From Fabrea salina (lineage: Eukaryota; Ciliophora; Heterotrichea; Heterotrichida; Fabreidae), in NCBI GenBank assembly GCA_022984795.1, contig JALIHJ010000048.1:144948-208947 (forward strand): a stretch of 64,000 bases of DNA, read 5' to 3'. Shown one piece after another: positions 1 to 9,459 of this stretch. A program made the translations under genes and the position numbers. The stretch's first letter is position 1; every line of letters starts with the position of its first letter. The notes below the pieces were generated by a model. The model did no database searches. It saw only the letters and a program-made list of their open reading frames with translations, and was not told the DNA's origin.

Positions 1-922
1 GTTACTTGAAAACGAAAACCCTGAAATCAAGTCTGACTTCAATATCACCGTGAAGTTGTACAACTTCGGGTCTAGTTGTTTGGTCGCTGATGCTTGCAGC
101 CCTAACATTGTTCATAGAAACCGAAACGTAAACGGAAGGCTCCAGAAAACTTGTTATTACGAAGAATATAAAGTGTGCTCGATAAACTTTTTCTGCAAAG
201 ACTGTGAAATCCAAACTGCTGCAAGTATTGAAATTCAAGTTTCTGATCTTTTCAGTCATGCTTCAGCAATAGAACTTAACATGAATTCTGGAGCCTCAAA
301 CCCGAATAAAGTAAGCACTATAATCCAAAGAATTCTTTCTGACTACCCACAAGTGTTTTTGGGCTACCAACCCACTGTCTTCTCAGTCAGTGCTATTCCT
401 TCAGTAACCCTTACTTAGATCTACGAAGACCCAGAAACCCAAAGCACAGGTTACCACCTTTCAGCTTCAGACTCTCCCCAAAAAGGGTCACAAACAGTGA
501 TAGAGGAGTAAGAGTTACTTAGAATATCTTTTAAGTCAGGACTGAACGTGCAGGTAGACATAGTGAGGAGCGAAACAGGACTGGTGACTCTGAGAACTGA
601 GAAACAAACTCTCTTCGTTTTGTTCAGTGCTCTCATTGGATCAGTGTATGGGTTTTATGAAATTGTAGAATGGGCAATGGGCTTCATTGAACAAAAATAC
701 ACTTCTGTGAAAAAGACCATAAAAAGCAGAAGCAAGTTTAGAAGAATGCTACTAGCGATCCACCTTTTAGACAGCTTTTTTGACGAAGAAGAAGATAGCA
801 TTTCACTCGAAAAAGGGATTTCTAGGAAACGCGCCAAATCAAACTCTGACAACTTCATTCAAAAGCACACTACTACAAAGACCCTTAGAAACTTGCTTGA
901 AAGTGAAGACAATAGAATCTAG
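1..922 (+). CDS. C-terminal part of a Kelch/Cys-rich membrane protein (paralogue of the next gene), cut by window edge
   Basis: This is the last 296 residues of a gene that starts left of the window; it reads in frame from base 2. Exons end at 403, run 419-507 and run 523-922, separated by two 15-nt introns. The encoded region matches the end of the next gene: an extracellular-type module with paired cysteines, then one membrane segment near bases 628-690. The cytosolic tail of about 75 residues differs completely from that of the paralogue and ends in LLESEDNRI before TAG. The tail is charged, with an acidic DEEED patch followed by basic residues. The missing N-terminal part is presumably Kelch repeats, by analogy only. 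The stop lies 11 nt before the ATG of the next gene. Confidence 0.75.
404..418 (+). other. 15-nt intron (phase 0)
   Basis: GTAACCCTTACTTAG. The frame closes in the intron TAG if it is not removed; removal continues the paralogous protein. It is identical to the intron at 3895-3909. Confidence 0.9.
508..522 (+). other. 15-nt intron (phase 2)
   Basis: GTAAGAGTTACTTAG; removal restores the frame into the last exon. Identical sequences stand at 3999-4013 and 1440-1454. Confidence 0.9.
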
Positions 923-933
923 TTCTAATAAAA

Positions 934-3900
934 ATGCTAATTTTCTTGGTTTTTAGGCTAACTCACTGTTACTTAATTGAGTACATGCCTGAGTTCCAAA
1001 TACCTCCAACTCAAAGGCAACACCCATGCATGAGTTCAGATTCAAACTCTTTGATTGTATTTGGAGGGAGCTATGAAGGCTTCTATTCAAATGAAGTTTG
1101 GAAATTTTCTATTCGGGATCAAGTGTGGGAACAGAACTCAATCAGTACCAACATTGCACCTGCCAAAAGAGTAAATGCAGGAAGCTTCACTACTCCTGAC
1201 TACAAAAGCTTTTGCATTTTTGCCGGACTTGGCGAGAAAGGCCCTTTGCAAGACCTTTGGTGCTACAAGATCGACGGCTTAAGGGTAAGTGTTACTCAGT
1301 GGTACGAAGTCCAAACTTCGGGAGAAATTCCTTCCCCTCGGTACAGGTTCGGCTACACCCAAGCTAAGTTCAGCGGAACTCACTACTTCTTTCTCTTTGG
1401 TGGGAAAACTTTTAAAACACTCAGCAATGAATTATTTGGGTAAGAGTTACTTAGACTCAATTTGGAAACTTGGAGGTGGACTAAGTTTGAAAATCTAGGC
1501 GGTTATCCTCAGCCTAAGACAGCTCCTAGTTTGAACTACCTAGACGGAGTTCTATACCTCGTCGGAGGGGAAGCTGATACTAGTCCAGATCCTTATAAAC
1601 CTGAGTTCTATAAGTACGACTTGAGCAGTTACACTTGGGAAGAAGTCTCTGCTCTAAAAAGCTTTGTGAACAGGAACCTCCACGGGTCTTGTATATTTGA
1701 CAACTACTTGTACCTCTTTTATGGCTGGTCCAACTTGCTTAATGTTAATGTTGACTCTATCGATAGAATCCAACTAAACTCTTCTTCAGCTACTTGGGAA
1801 CAATTAGAGGTAGAGCCTACCAATGAAAACTTACTAAGGTCTACATATGGCTATACGTGCTTAGAAAACAAGGTGTACATGTTTGGAGGCTACTCTGCCC
1901 AGACCCTCAGAAACTCAGTTCTCCAGCTCGACCTTTCCCAACTCCCCCTCACCTACCAGTTCCTTGCCCACGACTACTACGGACCTCTTAGCCGCACTGA
2001 GCACTCCCTAGTGGTTATCAACGCAGAGTTTTACTTGTTTGGAGGAATCAACAACGAAAGGATCCTTGGTGACTTCTGGAAGTACAACGAAGCCCTGGAC
2101 AAGTGGAGTGAAATCCAGGTAGAAGGAACCAGTCCTTCAGCCAGGATGCGGCACGCAGCAGACTCGTTTGCAGACAACATGCTGATTTGGGGAGGAGAAA
2201 ACGAGTCAGGACTGCTGAACGACATCTACATCTACAACGCTTTCCTCGAGTCTTGGAGAGCCATTGAAGTCTCCGGCACTCTCATTCCGAGTCCTCGTAG
2301 AAACCTGTGCCTGATTATGGCGGAGAATGAAGTGTTTCTGTACGGAGGAATGACGGAAGCTGGGCTTTCAGACGAACTTTGGAAGTTCGACATAAGACTA
2401 GGCACTTACACTTTGCTGAACGAAAAAGACCAAGAAGGCCCAGGTCCTTTGTCAACTCATACTTGCACTCTAGAATCAGAGAGAATTTACGTAATGCTCG
2501 GAAAAGCCAGAAGTGACGAGCCAAGAGGCTCAGTGCACTACTTTGACTTACAAGAAAACAGGTGGTCCACAGTGTTGTCAAATGCTAAAAGCTCCAAAAA
2601 AAGGTCAGAAGCTACTGTTTTGAAGCTAGACAACGAAGTCTTTGTACTAGGAGGAACTATTTGGAACCTCCAGGGCTACGGAACCTTTTTCTCTATCAAC
2701 TTAGAGAACTTGGAGTACACTGACTACCAAGAAATTCAAGACGTTAGCTTCGGAGCAGCTTATGTGTACTTCAAAGACTCCTTGTACGTCCATGGAGGGG
2801 GTTCTTCATCCGGAAGTGCGATCAGGAACAAGATTCCTAGCAACACCTTTTTCAAAATAAACATTAGAAGCATCCGAAAAGTAACCAAGTGCAGTCCTGG
2901 AACTTTTGAAAGTTTCGGAGAGTGCAGTCTGTGTCCCCCAGGTACTTTTTCGTCTGCTTTTGGAGTCACTGAGTGCAGACTGTGTCCTGCTGGTACCTTT
3001 AACCCTTACTACGGAGCAAGTTCAGTATACGAGTGCAAGCCCTGTTACGAAGGCACTTTTAGTTCTGGAGTGGGCAACTCAAAGTGTTACAGTTGCGTTA
3101 CTGGAAGTTACTGTCCTGTAGGCTCTATAAAAGCTAGTTCTGATAAACTAGAACCTGAGTTTATGTCTATACAACCGAGTATAGAAGAAGAAATAGACCA
3201 AGAGTCTTCTGAAGCTGCTTACGAACTAAGGTTTTATGTCGGTTCGATTGGCTTTATATTTCTGGCTCTGTTTTACTTCTCTGAAAAGTTGAGAAAGAAA
3301 CTCAAAGGCATTGACCTTTACAGTGACTCGCACAACTACGCAGAAAACAAGCCCATGTACATCAAAAGCAGCAAAATTGGAGGGGCTTTTTCTCTGATTT
3401 TCATACTCACTGGAGTGTTTATTATAGGTCAAGCTCTGATCTACTACACTATGAGCAACATACTTGAAACTAAAACTTTAGTGCCTTTTGTTGTCATGAA
3501 CAAGAGAAACCCTCAAGTTTCTGGGGATTTTGAAATCCAGGTTAAACTTTACAGCTTCGGCACTTACTGTCTTGTGGATGGTGTTTGCAACCCTGATATT
3601 GAAATAACTCACTCTAACATTCAGGGCAACTTAACATTTGCTTGTTCTGTTGAGGAGTCGCAGCAATGCTCTGTAAGCTTTGCTTGCAAACATTGTAGGA
3701 TCCTAACTGGTGCTTATCTTAGAATTGAGGTTTCACATGTGCTTAGTTATGCTTCAGCAATAGAACTTAAAATGGACGTTAATTCATCCATTCCCAACCA
3801 AAATAGCACTTTGATTCAAAGAATTCTTTCTGACTACCCACAAGTGTTTTTGGGCTACCAACCCACTGTCTTCTCAGTCAGTGCTATTCCTTCAGTAACC

Positions 3901-4461
3901 CTTACTTAGATCTACGAAGACCCAGAAACCCAAAGCACAGGTTACCACCTTTCAGCTTCAGACTCTCCCCAAAAAGGGTCACAAACAGTGATAGAGGAGT
4001 AAGAGTTACTTAGAATATCTTTTAAGTCAGGACTGAACGTGCAGGTAGACATAGTGAGGAGCGAAACAGGACTGGTGACTCTGAGAACTGAGAAACAAAC
4101 TCTCTTCGTTTTGTTCAGTGCAACGTTAGGGTCTGTTTTTGGGATGATGGGAATTTTTAAATACATAATGAACATAGTCGAGTACAATTTTTTAAACATC
4201 AGATACAAAAACAAACGCACAGCACTGATTAACTCCATACAAGAAAGCTCAAGAAAGTTAGACCTCAACATGAACAACACCAATGCAATACTACCAGAGG
4301 ACCTAGAAGGAAAGGGCGAATTAGAAGAAAAGGGATCGGGGTTCACTACTAAAAGGTCGGGGAGAGTATTGCCAGAACGACTAATGGACAGAAGCTTAGT
4401 TGTAGACAACATGATGCTTGATGACACAAGACTTGTGAAAAGAGAAATCAGTTTTAGTTAG
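934..4461 (+). CDS. Kelch-repeat, Cys-rich, multi-membrane-segment surface protein
   Basis: Five exons (934-1284, 1300-1439, 1455-3894, 3910-3998, 4014-4461) give about 1155 residues. A hydrophobic N-terminus (MLIFLVF...) looks like a signal peptide. Residues ~30-620 carry many Kelch blades (FGG or YGG, then W about 40 residues on). Residues ~640-720 hold Cys-rich repeats of the form C-x-x-CPPGTFS, as in ephrin-receptor/TNFR-like modules. Membrane segments follow near 758-775, 806-830 and 1040-1065, with a Cys-containing external loop between the last two. The C-terminal tail is charged. Proteins built this way are common in ciliates as surface or cortical proteins, but the ligand and role are unknown. 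The gene is a tandem paralogue of the one before it. Confidence 0.85.
1285..1299 (+). other. Probable hidden 15-nt intron, phase 0, with no in-frame stop
   Basis: GTAAGTGTTACTCAG ends in CAG, so reading through adds five residues (VSVTQ) without a stop. Removing it brings the blade tryptophan to the usual place (GLR-WYEV then PSPRYR), which fits the Kelch pattern better. The consensus matches the confirmed introns. Confidence 0.75.
1440..1454 (+). other. 15-nt intron (phase 2)
   Basis: GTAAGAGTTACTTAG; without removal the reading frame closes at 1443. Removal joins ...NELFG to LNLETWRW, a normal Kelch blade. Confidence 0.93.
3895..3909 (+). other. 15-nt intron (phase 0)
   Basis: GTAACCCTTACTTAG, identical to the intron at 404-418 in the paralogue. 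Confidence 0.9.
3999..4013 (+). other. 15-nt intron (phase 2)
   Basis: GTAAGAGTTACTTAG, identical to the intron at 508-522. Confidence 0.9.
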
Positions 4462-4474
4462 TAACTCAGTAAAA

Positions 4475-6658
4475 ATGAACAACGAAGAGTTTTGCAGAAA
4501 AGCTTTCAAAGCATCACTGGTCTCAGTTATTCTGGGGTTCCCTATATGGGCGGGAATCTACTTCGGAGTTTACGAGCCTCTTCTAGACAGAGACTGGAAG
4601 TCCTCTGTGTGCACTGTGGTGGATTCATCCAGAATTCAAAACACTCAAACGTTTACTTACGTAGAGTACAAAGTTAGGCTTGAAATCGAAGGAAACAACT
4701 ACACTGGGATTGCATGCGGTTCTGACCGGTACAAGGACGGAATTGCTTCTTACCAAGAACTAGAAGGAGAAAATGTTTACCCTTACGAATACTGGAAACC
4801 TCAGATGCTTCCTAGGTGGCTGTGCTCGCCCAAAATCAGTATTCCGGTTAACACAACTCTTGAGTGCAAATGGTGGATTGAAGACAAGAACTTGCTGGGA
4901 AAAAACATTTCTGACACAGTGGGGCAATCCATTGAAGTGATGCTTAAAGAAGACACTTACACTCCTAAAGCAGACTACTTACTGCTCTGGATAGTACCTT
5001 TTGGGCTCATGACAGTATTTCCAGGCTTCCTTATAGTTGCTTTGCTGCTCATTTATGGTTGTGCGGAAGACTTGAACTACATTAAGTTTTCGCTGTTCAA
5101 CCTTTTCTACACTGTGTTTTTGGTAGCTTTGCCGTTTGGACTTAGCATTACTGTAAGAGTCATTAATCTAGTTAACGTGTTCACAAGCAGCCAAGTAACT
5201 CTCCAAGTTATAGGCGGACTAACTCTAGTTCTAGAACTGGTTGGGTACTTTGTGTTCCATTTTAGAACTGAAACTAAGTACACAGCAGTAAAAGCTTTTC
5301 CTTTCAGTGTTTTTTCTTACTTTAACCTGCTGCCACTTTTTAGGTACTTTTCAAGCACCAAAACTGAGCCTGAAAGCATCCAAGAAAGCTCTTTCAAACT
5401 AGTGTTTTTAAACAAAACCCTAACTCTCAACTGGCAGATTCCAGTGTTTGCTTGTTTGAACTTGCATATTTTAAACCAAGAAGAACAAGGCACTTTCCAG
5501 TATGCTGCTTTTACACTTAGCATGCTTACTCCCGCAGTTATCTACTTTTCTTTCAATCCTTTCCACGAGAAGCAACTTAACTTGCACTGGCTCCGGAACT
5601 CACTAGTTCAAGTTTTTACTTACTACACTAAAATCCTAAACTTGCTTTTTCTAGTCACTTACGAAGCAGACCTCTACTACTACTTAGTTTTGTTTTGTGT
5701 GATTACTGGAATGCTTGGCAAGTTAGTTTTGTTCAGGCTGGCTCCTTTTAACCTAGAAACTAAGTATTTACCTAAAGTCTCTGGGTTTTTGTACCCTTTG
5801 CTTTTTGACTGCAAAGCCTTTGTGGCACAGAAGTACTGCTTTCCGGACTTCATGGTAGATATACTGCAGCATTTTGCAATATCTTCAGCTGAGGTGCTTA
5901 TGATTTTGCAAGAGGACTTGTATGGGTTTGCTAGCACAGTAGCAGGTTTTAACATTGCTTTCTTTGCAGTTACTTGGGCCCACCTTGTTGTGTACTTGTT
6001 GAACAAGAGACTAGCTTATCAAGCGCCTTCGGACTTCAGAAGTTACTCTTTGAGGACCTACATGAACTGTTCGTTTGTTCTCCAGGTGCTAGGAGTGCTT
6101 GTTTCGGCAGGGGATTTAGTTACTGACTTAGTTTACTACTTTAACTCTGAGTTTGACTCAGAGAGTCTAGAGTACTTTTGCTTGATTTTTTTGCTGGTTT
6201 TGCCTTTGTTTTACTTAGTTGTGAGCTCAATCGTGACTGTAGGAGGACTTCTGAAGAACAACGAAAACAAGAATAGGTTCAAAGCTTTGCTAGTTGGGTT
6301 TCCTTTCGTAGTTATGCTTTGGGAATTTAAAGCACTTCCAATACTAGTGCTGTTTTTGAAGAGCTTCAGTCAAAGAGCAGTGGACTTGATATGGGTGACT
6401 TTCCTACTTTCTGAAAGTTTGCTCCAGTGCATTCCACAGTTAGTGATTCAGTGGATAAACAACTCCAAAGTAGACTGGACTGGACTTGCTGTGGTGAGTG
6501 TTGTTTTTTCGATGTTTACAGCACTGAAAGACTTAATTCAAGTTTGGAGAACTTACAAGAATGAAGGCAACTTTGTGGAAGTTGAAGAAGTTGGAAGAGT
6601 TCGCAGTACTTCAAAAGTCCAAGAGTCTGAAAGAAGCGAAGATGTTTCGAAGGGATAG
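4475..6658 (+). CDS. Polytopic membrane protein with an extracytoplasmic N-terminal domain, function unknown
   Basis: A single 727-residue frame starts 13 nt after the previous stop. One membrane segment near residues 15-35 is followed by a ~130-residue external domain with several cysteines and NxT/NxS sites (patterns YVEYKVRLEIEG and YWKPQ). About ten further hydrophobic segments fill residues 165-690. Near residues 620-690 the pattern ESLLQCIPQLVIQW followed by a DLIQVWR helix recalls XK-related scramblases (EAAPQLxLQ), but this is only a resemblance. The tail is short and charged. It lies directly behind the Kelch membrane protein gene; a joint role is possible but not shown. Confidence 0.7.
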   Translation: MNNEEFCRKAFKASLVSVILGFPIWAGIYFGVYEPLLDRDWKSSVCTVVDSSRIQNTQTFTYVEYKVRLEIEGNNYTGIACGSDRYKDGIASYQELEGENVYPYEYWKPQMLPRWLCSPKISIPVNTTLECKWWIEDKNLLGKNISDTVGQSIEVMLKEDTYTPKADYLLLWIVPFGLMTVFPGFLIVALLLIYGCAEDLNYIKFSLFNLFYTVFLVALPFGLSITVRVINLVNVFTSSQVTLQVIGGLTLVLELVGYFVFHFRTETKYTAVKAFPFSVFSYFNLLPLFRYFSSTKTEPESIQESSFKLVFLNKTLTLNWQIPVFACLNLHILNQEEQGTFQYAAFTLSMLTPAVIYFSFNPFHEKQLNLHWLRNSLVQVFTYYTKILNLLFLVTYEADLYYYLVLFCVITGMLGKLVLFRLAPFNLETKYLPKVSGFLYPLLFDCKAFVAQKYCFPDFMVDILQHFAISSAEVLMILQEDLYGFASTVAGFNIAFFAVTWAHLVVYLLNKRLAYQAPSDFRSYSLRTYMNCSFVLQVLGVLVSAGDLVTDLVYYFNSEFDSESLEYFCLIFLLVLPLFYLVVSSIVTVGGLLKNNENKNRFKALLVGFPFVVMLWEFKALPILVLFLKSFSQRAVDLIWVTFLLSESLLQCIPQLVIQWINNSKVDWTGLAVVSVVFSMFTALKDLIQVWRTYKNEGNFVEVEEVGRVRSTSKVQESERSEDVSKG

Positions 6659-6671
6659 TTTATGTTAAATA

Positions 6672-7937
6672 TTACAATCTGGTGTAACCTAAAGGGGAAG
6701 TATTTCTGGAAACTTTAGTGTTGATACTGTGCAGCATAGCGTTTCTGCGGCTGAAAATAGTTTGGTTAGCTTTGGGAGAAGGAGTCTCAGAGCGGTTAGA
6801 GGAAACAAACAACCCTGAATTAGCAAGGTTGTGGGAGTGGTCTAAGGACTTTGAAACATTGGACTTCCTAGCTTTAAGTCCAGTCGTGAAAATAGGAGTG
6901 GAGTTCTTAGGAGGTCTGGTGCTTGTGGATTTGTGCCTAGGAGCTTCTTCTTCTGAGATGGACTTAGAGTGTTCTTTCATGTAGTCACTGAGTCTTTCTT
7001 GGTAGCAGCCTCGGAGTTTGGGGTTCTGGAGCACGGTTTTGGTGTTTTTAAGTTCGGTTTTAAGGGTGCTTATAAGGGTTTTTTGCCTTTGGCTGATTAA
7101 GTCTTTGAGTTCGAGTTCTTTTTCGTACTTAAACTTTTTTTCGTTGAGTTGGTTCTGCAACTCGTTGATTTCTTTGTTGTGTTGTTGCTTCATGTCTTCT
7201 TTTTCTTGTTCGGCTTCTTTTATCTTGTCTTTGTAGAACTGAAGAGTGTTTTCGAGTTCGTTTTCAGCAAAGGTTTGTTTGTTTTTGGCTTCTTCTTTGG
7301 CAGTTTTGTAGGACTCTATGATGTCTTTGTAGCTATCAATTTGGAGTTTTAAACTTTCGATAGTTTTCAGGTGGTCGTCGGGGGGCTCTTTTACGATGTA
7401 TTCTTTTTCAACTATTTTTTCTTTGATTCTGTTTTGGGTCACCATGAACTGCATGTCACCCATTAACTTACGGAGGTCTTTGATGATTAAGTTCTTTTTG
7501 TTGAGTTCAGTTTTTAGGTTCATGCACTCTGCTTTGAGTCGTTTGATTTCGTCATGGTGCTTGTGGGACATCTGGCCTATAGTTGACTGGAATTCTTTCT
7601 TTGCTTTGTTTCGAACAATGATAGAGTTAGCCGAGATTTCTTCGTCTTTGGCAAGGCGTAAGTTCTCGACTTTTTCTTTTAGAGCTTCGACCTTTAGGTC
7701 TTCTGGTTTAGTTTCTGGTTGGTTTTCTGCTTTAGGTGATATGATTTCACTGAGGTGGATAGACTGAAGTTTTGAATCTTCTCGAGAAGGTTTCTTTAAA
7801 GAGTCAAAAAGCTTCTGTATGTTAGGGTGGTTTTTGTACTTTTTGGAAAGGTGCGGTTTCTTCTCAAACTCTTCCCAAAACTCGTAATCAGAGTCAGACG
7901 TTCTTAAGTCAGGTGACTCGCTTCTGGAGTTATCCAT
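6672..7937 (-). CDS. Coiled-coil protein, function unknown
   Basis: The protein has 421 residues with no intron. The N-terminus is acidic and polar (MDNSRSESPDLRTSDSD). Residues ~85-300 are almost continuous heptad coiled coil rich in K, E, L and Q. The C-terminal 110 residues are basic and serine-rich with several SP/TP sites (TRPPKNSTP, NRSETPSPK, NTSPLG), suggesting phosphorylation and perhaps a cytoskeletal or basal-body role. That role is inference only. The stop is 13 nt from the convergent stop of the upstream + strand gene. Confidence 0.75.
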   Translation of the reverse strand: MDNSRSESPDLRTSDSDYEFWEEFEKKPHLSKKYKNHPNIQKLFDSLKKPSREDSKLQSIHLSEIISPKAENQPETKPEDLKVEALKEKVENLRLAKDEEISANSIIVRNKAKKEFQSTIGQMSHKHHDEIKRLKAECMNLKTELNKKNLIIKDLRKLMGDMQFMVTQNRIKEKIVEKEYIVKEPPDDHLKTIESLKLQIDSYKDIIESYKTAKEEAKNKQTFAENELENTLQFYKDKIKEAEQEKEDMKQQHNKEINELQNQLNEKKFKYEKELELKDLISQRQKTLISTLKTELKNTKTVLQNPKLRGCYQERLSDYMKEHSKSISEEEAPRHKSTSTRPPKNSTPIFTTGLKARKSNVSKSLDHSHNLANSGLFVSSNRSETPSPKANQTIFSRRNAMLHSINTKVSRNTSPLGYTRL

Positions 7938-8011
7938 TTACTAACTTAAAAACCCAGACTTAAACTCTTGGAAGTTCAGGAAATTACACTTGCACCCTCT
8001 AAATATTCCCA

Positions 8012-9322
8012 TTACTTAACAAAGTGAATGTGGAATTCAGACATACTCTCTAGTTTCCTAGAGCACATTCTGCAAAACCTAGTTCTGCCCATACACTTAG
8101 ACGACAAGCACCTAACGTTCACAGGGTCAGTGGGTTGGAACCTTTTGATGTTTCCACAGTTAGGACAGTAACAGTAGTCAGGACTTGAGTTCTTTAGTGA
8201 AATGTAACCTGAAAACTTAACTGAATCTTTCGTCTGGGCAGGGCACTTGAGCTCGTGGAACAACCCTAGTTTGGAGTTCTCTCCACAATACGCACAAAAC
8301 TTACTTCCACACGTAGTGCAGTGGACACTGTCTATTTTCTTTTCTAAACAAAAAGAACTGCAGTTTTTGCATCTACTCAGATTCAAAGTACTGGCTAGTC
8401 TGTGCTTTTTGTTTTTTTTGAACTCCAAACAAAGAAAGCACCTGTTTTTCTGGGGTTTTTGTTGGTTGTAGCACTCAGTGCATATGATGTGCTTGCATAG
8501 AAGTTCGTAGGTAGCTATTCTTGACTCACAGAAAAAGCAAGTGAAGTTCTCTGAAGTAGGCTTTTCGTTGAAGCAGTTTGAGCATAGTAGTGAACCTGTT
8601 TTAACTTCTTCGTATTCAGCGTAGGCTTGAGTGCACTTGCAACAAGTTACTTTGCAGAACTCGCACCCTTCAGTTTGTTTGGTTTTTTGACACTCAAAGC
8701 AGTAACTATGGCCGCACTGCATAGTTGTAGTTTCCGAGTAAACTAAGTTACACTTGCAGCACTGTTTAGGAGTTTTGAATTCTTGTGGGAGAGTTTTAGG
8801 TTCCTCAAAAGAAACTGTTCTAGAGAAGTTCTCTATAGTTTCTGACTTTTGACTGTTGAGGAAAGCACTAAAACTCTGTTCCTGTTCTTGTGAGAAACTA
8901 AAAGTCCTTGAAAAGAAGCAACTAGGAGCACTCAGTAGGGTTTCTAGGTGCTTCTTTAAGTTGGTGGAAGTGTCTGTGTAAACTCCGAAGTTTTGGTGTA
9001 AAAACTCCTGTGCAACTCTGGAGTCACTTAAGCATTCCAGAAGGTCCTCGCATTGCTTTTTTTGGCTCCGCAGCTCAGAAACTACTTGGTATGAAGAGTG
9101 CAGTATATAGTCTACGAGGCACTCTGTTTGGTGAGTAACTAGTTTTGTTTGGGCTTCGTAGGTGTCTTTGAATTTAAGCAGTAAGTTCTTGAGTTTGATA
9201 GATGCTGAAACCTGGACTGAGTGGAAAGTAGAGTGCTTATTTGCGAAGTGCTCGCACATAAGAACTGGAGGGTCTTCGCAGCTGCACTCATAGTTGGCCA
9301 GTTTGCAGTCTTCACATATCAT
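8012..9322 (-). CDS. Cys-rich zinc-finger protein, possible RBR-type E3 ubiquitin ligase
   Basis: The protein has 436 residues. An N-terminal B-box-like cluster (CEDC...CEH...H) is followed by a helical region (~45-185). A long Cys/His array runs from ~188 to the end: C-x2-C...CGHSYCFEC...C-x2-C as in a RING, then further CxxC knuckles including CTTCGSKFCAYCGE and a final CPNCGN...CRMC. The order RING, in-between cysteines and second RING-like cluster resembles RBR ligases, but spacing was judged by eye. The start is chosen at the ATG preceded by CTAATAA, a sequence found before several starts here. Confidence 0.7.
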   Translation of the reverse strand: MICEDCKLANYECSCEDPPVLMCEHFANKHSTFHSVQVSASIKLKNLLLKFKDTYEAQTKLVTHQTECLVDYILHSSYQVVSELRSQKKQCEDLLECLSDSRVAQEFLHQNFGVYTDTSTNLKKHLETLLSAPSCFFSRTFSFSQEQEQSFSAFLNSQKSETIENFSRTVSFEEPKTLPQEFKTPKQCCKCNLVYSETTTMQCGHSYCFECQKTKQTEGCEFCKVTCCKCTQAYAEYEEVKTGSLLCSNCFNEKPTSENFTCFFCESRIATYELLCKHIICTECYNQQKPQKNRCFLCLEFKKNKKHRLASTLNLSRCKNCSSFCLEKKIDSVHCTTCGSKFCAYCGENSKLGLFHELKCPAQTKDSVKFSGYISLKNSSPDYCYCPNCGNIKRFQPTDPVNVRCLSSKCMGRTRFCRMCSRKLESMSEFHIHFVK

Positions 9323-9459
9323 TTATTAGTATTTAGGGTCCGAGAAAAAGAGTTCCTGACAAATCTGTGTCCTTACAACTTTTAGAATCTTAGTTAAACC
9401 TGAATTAAGTTTAATTCAATTTTTGCATTGTTTTTTGGTTAGGATTTTTTCTTGTCTTT

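Larger units (their letters stand above)
326..630 (+). repeat. 305-bp block identical to 3817-4121
   Basis: By eye, this stretch matches 3817-4121 base for base, including two introns. Immediately outside it the two paralogous genes are clearly diverged on both sides. Sharp borders and identical introns point to gene conversion rather than selection on the protein. Confidence 0.85.
3817..4121 (+). repeat. 305-bp block identical to 326-630
   Basis: This is the second copy of the putative conversion tract. It spans the end of the large exon, two introns, an 89-nt exon and the start of the last exon. Confidence 0.85.

Noticed and set aside
8636-8650. Minus-strand 15-mer GTAACTTGTTGCAAG in the zinc-finger gene
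   Set aside because: It ends AAG rather than YAG and encodes the cysteine pair VTCCK that fits the zinc-binding array.
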